Positions 24,706 through 37,000 of a DNA stretch of 64,000 nucleotides are shown one piece after another. Below the pieces are notes generated by a model. That model did not search any database. It had not been told where the DNA came from and saw nothing but the letters and a program-made list of their open reading frames with translations. Made by a program: the position numbers and the translations under genes. Where the stretch lies: positions 24,307,501 to 24,371,500 of the forward strand of contig CM050446.2 in NCBI GenBank assembly GCA_027563935.2. Reading direction: 5' to 3'. Origin of the DNA: Costus lasius (taxonomy: Eukaryota > Streptophyta > Magnoliopsida > Zingiberales > Costaceae). Every line of letters starts with the position of its first letter. Within the stretch, counting starts at the first letter, position 1.

Positions 24706-25146
24706 TCCGAGACATCTTGATTTTTTATTATTATTTTTGGAGTTAACTCTTAGGCATGACTTGATTCATGTTTAAGCTGTTAGTCAAAAGGCTTAAACGG
24801 AGATGAATTTTTGCTTCATTCACGCATGTGAAGTATCAAATTCAAGAGATCGAGAAGGAGGTGCCGTCACCATTTTTGCACCGCCCATGTTTTTATTTGC
24901 TTCTTTTTTATTTCACTTAGGATATTATTATCACTATAATTTATTTTTATATTTTTTTGTTCCCGTCGCGGAAGAGTAAAGTCACTCTCCTTTTTTTTTT
25001 AGCGCAAGTCGGCGCCAGCCGGTGGGTGAAATCGAGATGCTATTCTGTTTCCGGCGGCGCCAGGCTTCCATCGATGGTGTGCTGTAAGCGGCTCTGATGG
25101 TTTTGGACGAGTTGGCGTCAGCGAATTCATTGAGGATGTCGTCCGG

Positions 25147-25347
25147 CGGCGATAGAGGCAAAGGCGTTCGTCCGCCTCTGGAGACGGCGGTGACATCGGC
25201 TTGTCGTCTCAAGCGGCGATAGAGGCAAAGGCGTTCGTCCGCCTCTGGAGACGGCGGTGACATCGACTTGTCGTCTCAAGCGGCGATAGAGGCAAAGGCG
25301 TTCGTCCGCCTCTGGAGACGGCGGTGACATCGACTTGTCGTCTCAAG
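25147..25347. repeat. Three perfect-length 67-bp tandem repeats
   Basis: Units start at 25147, 25214 and 25281, each with CGGCGATAGAGGCAAAGGCG early and GACGGCGGTGACATCG late; a fourth copy is broken off at 25348. Units differ by about one base. Since 67 is not a multiple of three, the open frames crossing it change phase in each unit and are not coding. Confidence 0.9.
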
Positions 25348-25349
25348 CG

Positions 25350-28300
25350 GCGATGGAATCAACAATCTGGCAAGGGAAGGGACAGTTAGCAAATCCCATG
25401 GCCGAAGCTACGGCTTCGCTGTCAGATCCGAGCCCCAGGAAAATGTCATGTTGCCCTATTGAACACGGGGCGGAAGATTTTGGAGACGAAGACAGGGTTT
25501 AGCTTTGATGCTGAGCTTTGTTAGCTCAAATTGGAGATCTGACTTTGTTAGCTCAAATTGGAGATCGGCGAGTGAGATCTTCCCCTCTACCCTTCCTAGT
25601 AATTCCATGACGTCTGGTTTCTTTCATTTCTTTCCGGCAAGGCAGGGCCGTGGAAGATTTCACAACCATGAAATCGGTCGAGTACTGAGCGGAAAACTCC
25701 ATGGCAGGGCCGTGGGGAAATTTCACAGCTGTAAACCCAGGTGATCCCTCCGGCCAGTGACCGTGAGTTTGCTTCGTCGGAGGCACCAACAGAATGGATG
25801 CTAGTGAAAGAAACGCAGCAATCCGGATGGGATGGAAGGATCCGGGGCCGCAGAAACCTGCTATTGGCTAGGAAGTATTGGTGTGAGACATTCGCCTACA
25901 GCTGAATGCGGCGGCGACCTCAGCTTGTTGCGGCTTATTCTAGACCGTGGCAGCCCTCGGCGGTGAGCTCTGGAGGTGGCGCCAGGGGAGTTCGTTTAGG
26001 CAATGGCTACTTGAAGGAACAGTTTTAGCCTTGGGTGATGGCTGCATGGCGATTGGTGGGTCCGGTAGATGACGGTGGATGAGGAGTTGATTTGGGAAGA
26101 AATCCTTTGACGTTGTCTATCTGCAGCAAGGTAGACTGTAGTACTCCTTCAGTATGCAGCGACAGAGGATACGGCGTCAATGGAGCTGTGGCGCTGCATC
26201 CGTCGGGTTTTTAGCGACTTGTCCGAGGGGGGAATGGCTAGATCGGCCGGGCTCCCAGCCAGCAACTTCTACCGGAAATGAAGACGATGAGCTCAATTTC
26301 TCCGTCTTCAGCGGCAATGACAGAATCTTCTTGTTGAGGCATTGAAATCCAAGCGGGTCGGGTTTAAGCAAAATCGAGTAGGATCCGGCAAGGTCGGGTT
26401 GGATCCATTGATACCGAATTTTACTTGGGACTCGGATTGAAATTAGGGTTTGATTAGGGTGGATTTCCCCATCACAACATCGTTCTTTGCCGTTGGGGAT
26501 TGAAGGTCGGTGGTGCGAAATTCTCTTCTATTTCTCTTGTTCTTCTCGTTATCACTATTTTTTTATGACGAAAGTCCGCCTATAAGCTTTTTGTAAGAAT
26601 ATTTATCTTGTGCATGTTCACTGAAGGTTTGATTTGTTCTTCTGCGGTGTTTTGATGAAGAAGAGATGGCTGGAGCAGGAGATGAATCTGATGGTCGTGA
26701 TGGAGCTGCAGGTGGCGGTAGCGATGGTTGATTCGGGATGGATTCATCATCGTCGCATCAATCGAAGTAAAGTAATGCTTTCCAGTCAAATTTCTGATCA
26801 ACAATCGGTTCCATATTTCCTTTTAGCGGCTGGGAATGGTTTTCTGGGCATATCCACCTCAATTGGATCCCAGTCCAGCGATCCGATTCAAACCTTATTT
26901 TGTTTGTATATCTGACTCTGTTTTTTTTTTAACAAATCTTTCCTTTTCAGACGACTGTTAAAAATCTAAACATATTAAATTGAGGATACTCCCTTCCGTG
27001 GACCAGGTAATCAACCATCATCCAATTTTTGCAGCCATTGTCTGTCAGCAAGAATTTCGTTTGCCTTTCTTAATCCAGTTTCTCACTTCGATTTGAGTCA
27101 GAAGCCCCGGCGGCGTTTGTATCAAGGGCTTGAACGGAGGGATTTCTTTTCTGTGCTGCTTGGTTTGACGCCTAGTTCTGAAAGAGGCGAGAAGAGCAGC
27201 AGAGGACTCAAGCGGGTATTTCTATTCTCCTTCGAGTGTCTTCCCTGGCTTATGGGTTCTTCTGTTTCTTTTATTTATTTCTTTTTTGATTTTCCTTCTT
27301 TTTTACTCTCTTGTTTTTGCATGGTTTTGTTGTCTGATCTTCATCCTCCGCAAGTCCCAGCTTTCCATTTTTTGTTTTTTTTAACGAATCTTCTCGATAT
27401 CCTCTTGATGAATTCTCACTCTCTTTCGCATGACGATTTTTTGTTTCCGAACATATCAGCTTTTCTCTTCTTTTATTTCCTAGCCATCTCGGCTTCCTCT
27501 CTTTTCTTCGTTTCTTTCTTCTTTTTTTTACATGATTTTATCACCTCCCAGTATTTTTAGTATCTTCTTTCTTCCTCTTTCTTTTAGAAATCTGACGCCG
27601 TCTTTTCCTTCCTTCCTCTTTTTTTACAGCATCACTCTCTCTTTTTAAGCAGCATCACTCTTTTTTTTTTTACGTAGCACCAGCACCTCCTCCTTATTAG
27701 TTTTCAATCTCCCGTACCTCTCCTCACTCTCTTACTTTCACACTCTCTTCATCTTCTCATCTCTTCGCCCCGCATTCTCTTCATATTTTCACTCACAAAT
27801 GCCACCGGTGCTTAATGCACCTCAGGCCTACATAAATAAAATGAAATGAGGGAACGGTGTGTGTGTGCAGTGGTGCTATTCAGCACTCTGTGATGCCACC
27901 GGTGCTTAGTGCACCTCAGGCCTACTTAAACAAGAGGAACTTCCCTTTCTTACCTAGATGTTTTTTTTTTCTTCTTGCAGCTCCCTGACGATCCTTTTAT
28001 CTCAGTGTCTTCTTTGTTGCAGCGTTTCCTCCGTCTCTTTCTTTCTGTCTGGCCGAACCCTCCTTATATAGGCCACCAGCGGTAAAAAAAAATGAGGCCA
28101 TGCTTAACCTCTATCCCTTTGTCTTATTGAGCTTTTCTTGCGAGACCACCTTTCATTTCTTTTCTCTGTCAGCTCTACTCACTTCTTCTTGCTGGCTGTT
28201 TTGTCCTGATTTTCAATAATGGCTACTGCAATCGTCTCTTTCGAAGTTTCCTTCTGAACATTTGCCATTATACTTTCGGCGTCATTAATTGCACAAGTCA

Positions 28301-29900
28301 GTTTTTTTTATTTTCTTTTTTTGCTTCGCGCTTCTTCCATTCCTGTGGCGGCCACATTTCTTTTCTGCCAACTGTGGCAGGCCCCTTTCTTTCTTGCCCT
28401 TTCACCAGCCCCGACTGCTTCCGCTTTGTCGACTATCTTCCCTTTTTTCCCTTTTTTTTTAGCTGCTGCGACTAGCGTTTCTTTATCTCTGGCTATCTTT
28501 TATTTTGGCAGCAGCTTTGGGAAAATGGTCATATTTTCTTCTTTGACTTTGATTTTTTTTTTTGACTTGTCTTGTCTACATAGCATTTGGCAGGGTTTGG
28601 TGATCTCTTCGTTCTATTTTCTGCAGATTTTCTTCTTTTTTTTTTATTCTGAATTCTATCCCATTGCGAATTCCATCTCTCTTTTGCTTGCTATTGACAC
28701 ATGAGTTAAAATGAAATTTGACTTCATCTTCCTATGCATGATTCCATCATGTCAAGATAAGTTTTGAATTAGCTTGGCCACGTGTGCATTGTTTGACGAT
28801 CTGGTATATTCATTCTGTGGGGCTCCATTATGAACTTTAAGTGATGAGTTATCTCATAGCTCGGCAGGACTTGTTGTCCATGAACACCAGGACCCTATTA
28901 TTCATTTGGTTTCTCATAATTCTTCCCCAAACATCTCTAGTGTTATGTCTTGAAGAATAAACCCTCCTTGCTTTCATTTGCAGGCAGGGTATGCGTCCTT
29001 TCGATGGGCGGTGAATCGGGAATAATTGGACACAGATGCTGAGATTTGGGAGGTGATCCAATTCTTTATCTCATCAGGTGCTCTAGGATGCTGATGAAGT
29101 TCATGTGTGCTGGTATTCTAATGTAATATGCATGGTTTGTACTCTAGTGGAAACGTTTTATATCTAATATGATACTATTTTTGTTAAGTAGAATGTGGAC
29201 CGTTTTCTTTTTCGGTCATCACATGGCGTTTGAACTTTTTTGCCTTGTTCTTGTTACCTGCTCACTGAGAATAGTAGATCCTATGTTTGCTGGATATTTG
29301 GCTGTTTATGATCAATCTTGTGCGATGACTTGATCACTTATAATTATAAAGTAGCAGAATTGTGTTGCTTTGTGATCTCCGCTTGATTAATATGTCTTCA
29401 GCATCGGTTATAAGAGACCACTTTCTTCTTCTATGCTTGCCGTGTGATTTCATCTGTGCTGCTTTTGATGCTTTATAGCGAGAAAGTACAACAAGAACCT
29501 GTCAATAACTATCTTGGCTGTAGAATCTCGTGCAACTTGGTTGTAAGCATAGCCCAATCAATGGATAGTATAGTAGACAGACAAGGAGCAAAGTTGGTGG
29601 TTGTGGATTTTCAGGCATTAAATTTTTTTACTGGTAATTCAGTAACCTTTCTCAGATCCATTTTACTAGTTCAATTTGCTGCATAGAGGTAAAAAGAGAC
29701 ACAACATAGAAGGAGCCAAGCATGTGTTCACTGAATGAAAATTTGTAATACTGTCATGCTTGGATTCCAAGTTCCCCTTTCTACAGCATTTGGAACCCTG
29801 ATGGTTCATTAGGATAAATCCCGTGTGCAATCTGGTACGCCGGCAGGAACCTTCAAGCAATAAAACTTATTTCAGAACTCAAAAGATTATGGTTCAACAC
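25350..29900. other. Gene-poor region; GC-rich start, then pyrimidine-rich DNA
   Basis: 25350-26470 is GC-rich and might be the 5' region of a lost gene or a captured fragment. 26900-28700 is strongly T/C-rich on the + strand, and this bias alone explains the hydrophobic open frames at 27093-27560 and 28321-28704. An acceptor-like TTTGCAG at about 28976-28982 is followed by a non-T-rich stretch, but no protein is recognised. An exact gene model cannot be given; a non-coding transcript is possible. Confidence 0.3.
27799..27930 (+). repeat. Direct repeat pair, 38 bp, 94 bp apart
   Basis: Copies at 27799-27836 and 27893-27930 share ATGCCACCGGTGCTTA, then GTGCACCTCAGGCCTAC with one or two changes. 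A GTGTGTGTG run lies between them. Purpose unknown. Confidence 0.7.
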
Positions 29901-32370
29901 TCTATGTTTAGGTTGTCATTATAGTATGAGTTTTAGATATTCATTTGATAAATTTCGTATTGATGCTTCTCTTTTGCATATTATACGACTTGTTTAAAAA
30001 GTAATGAAAAATGTATGTTGTTGCATGGGCAAAATAAATCTTGTTGAGTTCTATAGCTCACTCTTTTTGCTTTATATACTACATGTTAGCTTTGGTTGTT
30101 TTTCCTTGGGGCAATGAAGGATGTGTTGAGAGGAAATTTTGCTAATAAACTCTTGTTTAGTTGATGTAGTAATGTGATGCATAGCATATATATGCTCATG
30201 TATACATATATTTTGTGTATAGTAGATGTTTGAGCAATTTTGAATATGATATCATATTGTACTTATGAACTAGTTGTGTAAATGAAGTTGGATGTTTAAT
30301 CTATCTTTGTGGTTAGTTGATGATTAATGATTTGATTACATGAATTGTCATTTACCTATGACTATGTTAACAAAGTGGTTCTCAAATTTTGTTTGATTTG
30401 ATTTTGGATCTCGAGAATTTCATGTCAAATAGAAAAGATACTAAATATTATTCTTAGGGGTGTGATAGGGTTGATGGTTAGGTTTCCTTGTGGGGACTTG
30501 ATTCCTCAACAGGATTAAGCATGGGAATGGGTTTTTTTTAACCCCGTCGGGGTCGGGGTCAGGGTCGAGGTTAAGGAGGTTTTTAAAGAGGCGGAGTTAG
30601 GGCGTGTATGGCAAAACTCGACCTCTACCCGCTTTGTTGCCAAGCTAGCTCCACTATCCTCATCAATCCTTTCTTATTGGTCTCTCACTATATTTAGGAC
30701 TAAATCTCACTCTAATACCATTTATTAGAATTCTTAATCCACATATACATGATCTCTTGCATGAATTTCGAATAATATATAAAAAATAATAAAAATAAAG
30801 TGAATATGATTAGAGATTTTACCTACACGAGATTAGAAATTTATTCAAATATCGAGCAAGATCTTCCACCACTATTCTCATCTCAAACGACTCTTAATGG
30901 GAAAAGACCAAAAATATTAAAAATACAAATGGGAACCTAACCCGTATATATAATAGTAAAACTCCAACCTCTCCCAAAAACTTTGAGTTTTAAGATACGA
31001 AATCTAAATTCATTATGGATTCTTCTCAAAACTCACGGGCTACATAGTCTCTCTTTACATTCATTAATGAGTTGGTATGAGCTTATTTAATAGATTAACA
31101 AATGCTCTCTCAAACAAATTAATATTTGAACAAGTATTTCCAAAGTGCCATTCATGTGCTACCATTGATATTTTATAATATCAAACGATATTTTCTAATA
31201 TATAAATACTTATTCTTATATTATTTGAAAAATATAAATTAAGTATATGATGAACACAATGAACATACAAAATATAAAATGACTATTCATGCTAACATTT
31301 ATTAATTATTTTAAAGAAAAACACCACTATTTACTAAAAGAATTGTTGTAGCATATAAATTTACGTGATAGTATGGCTTGATATTTGAATGCAAGTAAGG
31401 TGCCACATGGCATGTCTGGGTGGAAGGTACAAATGTGGGTGTGTTAAATTGTATTGCTTTTGCTATCAGAGACTAGCGGTGTTGGTACAAACTTTTCATT
31501 AACGTCTGCCACGACATAAGTTAGTTTGGGAATCACCTCTTTCTCCTTAATAATATCTAACAATCATCACATACAACAATTTTGCTTTTTGATCCCTGCT
31601 GGGATTGGATTGATAGTAGAATTTGATCCGTCCGAAATCTGCAAAATTTTACCTTATTCATCTTTGAAAGAGAATCCCATCTTTCAACCAGCCCCATCTA
31701 TAAAGTCCTATCCCTTTGAATTGAATCGGCATCATTCTATTAACGGTGGAATTCATTCACTCCTCGATAGAACCAGACAAAAAAGAATGAAAAAGGGCAT
31801 GAAAAGGAGGCCGCCTCTGATTATGCTAGCATTGGTAATATTTCTAGAAATTTTTTTAATTAAAAGTACTCCAAATTATTAAAAATAAAGGTTCCCTTCA
31901 ATTCATTGAACATTTGCTAATATAGTGAATTTTATTTCCAATTAAATCCAATTCATTATTTTCATTTTAGGCATTTTAGATTGGTGAGATGAACATAACT
32001 TGACGGCAACTACAAGCCACAAAAAAACAAATAACAGTTCCATCCTAGCATGTTTTTTATGCTTTTACATGTCACTTCAAACCAATTTACAAAAACAATC
32101 TTTGTCGCGTGCTATAGTATAATTTTTTTATTCTTCGAGGACCTTTTTAAGTATATCACAATCTTTTTTTTATTAATAATAATCTTCCCTAATATAATTC
32201 TTATTATACTAATTTTAGATTAGGGCAGAAGCAACAACGGTAAGAGACGCCGCCGTGGGTCTCCACTTTCTATCATATGATTCATATCATCTTAATTGTC
32301 CGATTTGTGCTGCAAGATTTCAGTTTTGCGTTGAACTTGGAGAGGATCCCAATTTACTATTACCTGGAAA
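29901..32370. other. AT-rich intergenic DNA
   Basis: No conserved gene is seen. 30530-30660 (CCCCGTCGGGGTCGGGGTC and its surroundings) and 30640-30730 look like worn hAT or LTR ends. A 118-codon frame at 31526-31882 is the only non-repetitive open segment. Its C-terminal part is basic (RTRQKRMKKGMKRR) and followed by a hydrophobic stretch; I do not recognise it and cannot say whether it is expressed. Confidence 0.3.
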
Positions 32371-32375
32371 GAGCC

Positions 32376-33354
32376 TGTCAGGCCCCAATTAGACTTAAGC
32401 CAGATTAGTTAAGCTTAAGCCCGTGCCACGTCACCCAGCCCAAAAACAACGCGCGTCGATTGCAAATTTCCGCTGCAAATCGGGGCATTGACTCGATTTT
32501 GACCGAAACCCGCCTCGGGACGAACGCGGTGCGCTCGTCTTCGTCGCGCGTGCGTCGGAAGTGCAGCGCCGCTGCGTGCTCGCTGGAACTAGGATCAAGG
32601 ACCTGCGGCAGGGAAGCGGAACCGCTCGCGTCCCTCTTCCCCTCAACCTCCTCCGTTGGCGCCGTCGCTGGGTGCCGGAAACCCGATATCGGAGGTGGAG
32701 AAGACAACCAAGGAACTCGTTGGAGAACAGCTCAAGGACGCCGGAAAGAACACCAAACGGAGGGGAAAGCTTCATCGGTTTATTCCTCCCTACAATCCGG
32801 TTACAAAACCCCTCTCCCTCCACCCTATACACAGAGCTCTACACACTCACACCACTCGCCCTCTACGCCCAACCTCGCCGCCACCGAAAACCTCGTCGGT
32901 GCGGTCGCCGGTCCACGCCTGAGGGAAGGAAGACTCGCTCGTTGCTCGAGCTGGTGGAGATGCTCTCGTCCGCGTCGCCCAGATGGAGGAGATCGCGTCC
33001 GTCGAGTATCTCGTCCCGCTCGCTTGGAGGAAAGCTCCCAGCCAGATGCAAGCTCGCGTGGAGGAGATTACCCGAAGGTAGCGTCCGAAGCTCCCCTTCT
33101 CCTCTGCTCTCGCCGCCTGCACGCTGCAACGGCGCCTGCCACCGTCTACACGCCAGCCTCGGGAAGCCACCGATGCATCATCACGCTTCCGCCGCGTGCG
33201 TGAACGAAGTCGGGCCGGATTCGAGTCTCGCCTCCGCGAGATCGTCGTTCGGATCTGCCTCCACAGATCCGCTCAAGGGGAAGTCGAACGGCCCTTGGGC
33301 CTCCGCTCAAGCCCAAAGCCTCACAGCCCGGCCCATCGCCAACTGGGCCTAACA
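32376..33354 (+). mobile_element. Solo LTR, 979 bp
   Basis: It starts TGTCAGGCCC and ends GGGCCTAACA, a 10-bp imperfect inverted repeat. The 5-bp TSD GAGCC flanks it (32371-32375 and 33355-33359). It shares both ends with the 350-bp solo LTR at 15823-16172 but is longer. Open frames on both strands inside it (32405-33352) come from its GC-rich content. It lies about 0.7 kb upstream of the GPT start codon and could affect that promoter (inference). Confidence 0.85.
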
Positions 33355-33359
33355 GAGCC

Positions 33360-33598
33360 GACGGAGATTTAAGACTAATTATCTTGGGTTAAGTTCACTT
33401 TCCCCTGCGTTGTTAGTTAATTACACTTTGCTCCCCTGCACGTTAATTTTTTACATTTTAGGGAATTATAAAAATGTGAAAAATAAAATTAAGGGTTCTA
33501 AAAATAAATGGGTAAAAAAAGTTGCCGAGGTGCAAACTGCCATAAACCGCGATTCGTCAGTGCACCAAACCCGCTCCTGCTTCCACCGAACCCCAGTG

Positions 33599-33638
<40 letters not shown>

Positions 33639-34067
33639 TCTTCATTAAAGCCTCGCCTCCCCTGCGTTCGATATCGTGATCTCCGTGACCTACTCGGTTT
33701 TCGATCTCGCTGTGCTACGTTATCTAATCGGCAATCGCGATCCGTCTTTCTCCCGCTTGCTCCGCCACCTCCGTTGTTCGTGATCGCAGAAGCTGGATCG
33801 ATCGCTTGTTGCACTCGGCATCGACGTTCGCGGTTGTTGAAGCAATAAAGGCGAGACTTTTGCGTGTTGTCCAAGTGGTTGGCGGCGGCAAATTTCCGAA
33901 GGGGGTGCGGGGATAGCTTTTTGAGGTTGGCACTCGATTCCCTCGTTGTCATTGACGAGAGCGCTTGATCGATTCACTGTTTCTGGCCTTCCGTTGATTT
34001 CTCCGCGTCGCTGAATCCTTTTGTTTTGTCTTCCGTCAACTCCAGGGGCCAGGAGTCGCTTTTCGAC
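33360..34067 (+). promoter_or_regulatory. Promoter and 5' UTR region of GPT
   Basis: This non-coding interval between the solo LTR and the GPT ATG is AT-rich to about 33510, then GC-richer with the CT run. The transcription start probably lies near or after 33605-33660, but no convincing TATA box is seen. Antisense open frames (33557-34355) are shadows of the GC-rich leader and first exon. Confidence 0.5.
33605..33634. repeat. (CT)15 microsatellite in the GPT 5' region
   Basis: Fifteen CT units, about 430 bp before the GPT ATG. CT/GA runs near transcription starts are common in plant genes. Confidence 0.95.
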
Positions 34068-37000
34068 ATGATCTCCTCCGCAACGCATTCGTCCGCCGCG
34101 CTCGGCGTTGCTGATCTCGTCCGGCACAAACTGCCGCCTCTCAGACGGCAGATCTCCTCCATTTCTCTCGCGTCTGCGAGCAAAGCCCCTGATTTGTTGC
34201 TCTCCACACGGAAACCCCTTTATCTCGCAGCTCCATGTGGTTCTGGCTTCGGCTTCCGCGCTGGGGCCGTGTCGGCCGCCAAGCCTCGGGGCCTCGATGT
34301 CAGGTGCGAAGCGTACGAGGCCGACAAATCGGAGAGCAGTGAGGTTTCCCGTCAAGAGACTCGCTCGGCTGCCGCCCAGAAGGTGAAGATCGGCATCTAC
34401 TTCGCCACCTGGTGGGCTCTCAACGTGGTCTTCAACATCTACAACAAGAAGGTTCTCAACGCCTTCCCCTACCCCTGGCTCACCTCTACCCTCTCACTGG
34501 CCACGGGTTCCGTTATGATGCTCATCTCGTGGGCCATCAGAATCGCCGAGCCTCCCAAGACCGACTTCAATTTCTGGAAATCCCTAGCGCCGGTGAGGAA
34601 AAAATCAATCTTTCTCTATTTTCTTAAGTTGTATCGTTCGGTAGAGTTCAATACACCAATTTCCCTTTGATCAGGTGGCTGTGGCTCACACGATCGGGCA
34701 TGTCGCGGCAACAGTTAGCATGTCGAAGGTTGCGGTCTCGTTCACCCACATAATCAAGAGTGGGGAACCAGCTTTCAGCGTGTTGGTGTCTAGGTTTCTT
34801 CTGGGAGAGACTTTCCCCGTCCCGGTCTACCTTTCGCTGGTGCCGATCATTGGTGGATGTGCCCTGGCTGCAGTGACAGAGCTGAACTTTAATATGACTG
34901 GTTAGAAGATGGATTCATTTGTAACAACTGATGGTTTTCTTTTCGTTCGTTCTTTAGTACTTTATCCTTTATCTTTGAGATAGTTTTACCGATAATGATA
35001 ATTCTCTATTCTATTGTAGCTCAGTCTTCTGTTCCATTTTATTCTGTTCTTCATATGCTAAAGTAATCAAACTACGAAAATTAAAATTCATCATCTATAT
35101 GCCCTTCAAAGATACATATATTAGTACCAGTAATTCAGAGATACAAGAGAGATAAATATTGCAATTCAGTATGGTTCCTTGGGTACCATTCAATATGTGC
35201 AATTGGATTTTATCACTATATCAACTTTGCTATTTCAAACTGCCGATGCATTCCTTAGGCATCCATAAGTAGTAGGTAGCTAAAGTAGCATACTTTATTG
35301 ATAGCAAGGATTTGGGATCTCAATAACCATCCTTTTTTCCAAAAAATAAAGTATGTAACTTTTCTTTTTTCCATAACTTTTATTACTTGCGTCACTTCAA
35401 CGTCTATTGATTAGTTGGAGCTGTTCATAATAAATATCTGCCTAGCAGAGAAATTTGCATGTTTGTTATTTTACATCTGATTTCTCTTTTAAAGTGGCCT
35501 TTTTCTTGATTAATGCTTTGTCCAATTCAATTAATTTCTGCTTAATCTTCAAGCTTCCTTGACAAATTATATCTTTTAAAAGTTTGATATGATTGCATTA
35601 TTAGTTTTAGAGCTGTTTTGGAAGTTCAGTTTTTTCAGTTGACTTTAGGATTTTGTTGTTGAGATGCCTGTGCTCATTTTAATCCAGGGTTTATGGGTGC
35701 CATGATATCAAACCTTGCATTTGTCTTTCGCAATATATTCTCCAAGAGAGGAATGAAGGGGACATCAGTTAGCGGGATGAACTATTATGCTTGCCTCTCC
35801 ATTCTGTCCCTGTTTATACTTACTCCATTTGCCATTGCTGTTGAGGGTCCTCAGATGTGGGCTGCAGGCTGGCAGACAGCAGTTTCGCAGATTGGCCCCC
35901 AGTTCATATGGTGAGCAGAAACCTTCTTCTGGATTTAATTGCCATATTATATTCTAGAAATGCTCAATGTTACTTTGTGTTGTAGGCATTTTCAATATTG
36001 GTTTTTAGTGTATTTTTGCCTTTTTGGGTTTTATCTGTTGAAGATATCTAAATCTGAGTCTTGAATCCAAACATTTTTTTAACATCAACTTTTTCTTTTT
36101 TTTTCTTTCTTAATATTTTTAGAATGCAGCCGTACCAATTTTGACACATTATTTGTGTAATTAAGAAATGTCTTCTTTAAGCTGTTATGCTACTCTTTTT
36201 ACTTTATCTAATTTATTTTCATCTTATATGTGGCTATGAATTTGAACATGATAGGTGGGTTGCTGCACAAAGTGTCTTCTATCATCTGTACAACCAAGTC
36301 TCGTACATGTCCTTGGATGAAATCTCTCCTTTGACATTTAGTATCGGCAATACTATGAAGCGGATATCTGTCATTGTCTCATCCATTATAATATTCCATA
36401 CACCTATCCAACCCATCAACGCACTTGGAGCTGCCATCGCCATCCTTGGAACTTTCCTCTATTCTCAGGTAACATTCTTTTATGACATTACGTGAAATTA
36501 TAATATGATATGCTAGTTTTATATGAATCACTAGAAGGCCACTGAGATGAAAATTAATTCTTCAATTGCTGTATAAAATCTGGAATCAGATCCTAATAAT
36601 GATCGTTTCATAATGCTCATACTTTAGTCAATCTAGGTCCCCAAACTGCTAGCAGTTGAAAGCAATGACACTAATAAGAATTCATACAGTAAGCTTACAA
36701 ATCACTAATTCTTACAAATTTATTCTCTAGTTACAAATGTCTTGTGAATGTCATTGTTAATTAATTATCAAGATTGATAGTCTCAAGAAACAAGTTCGAA
36801 TGTGAAATGTGGTGCTGAAGATCACATCAAACATAATGAAAAAATTGATAAGTTATTTCTTTTCCTAAGCATGACTAAGGAAATTTAACATTCAAATAGA
36901 AACCGACAAAAACATAGTTGGACTGTCATTTAATCATGAAAAGTTTTGGATATTTTTGTTACTAGTTTTGAAACAAAACAACTTAGAAATTTGCAGTAAG

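Noticed and set aside
24982..25330. Small minus-strand frames with near-identical sequences
   Set aside because: They are the same 67-bp repeat read in changing phases.
27093..28704. Hydrophobic frames that look like membrane proteins
   Set aside because: The DNA is a T/C-rich tract, which encodes Phe, Leu and Ser in any frame; no conserved motif.
32405..33352. Several frames of 88-263 codons on both strands
   Set aside because: All lie inside the solo LTR 32376-33354 and overlap one another. GC bias accounts for them.
34026..34067. An upstream start of the GPT frame at 34026
   Set aside because: The codon there is TTG, not ATG. The first in-frame ATG is 34068 and gives a normal transit peptide.
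33557..34355. Minus-strand frames opposite the GPT leader and exon 1
   Set aside because: Shadows of a GC-rich coding exon and a CT microsatellite, with no homology.
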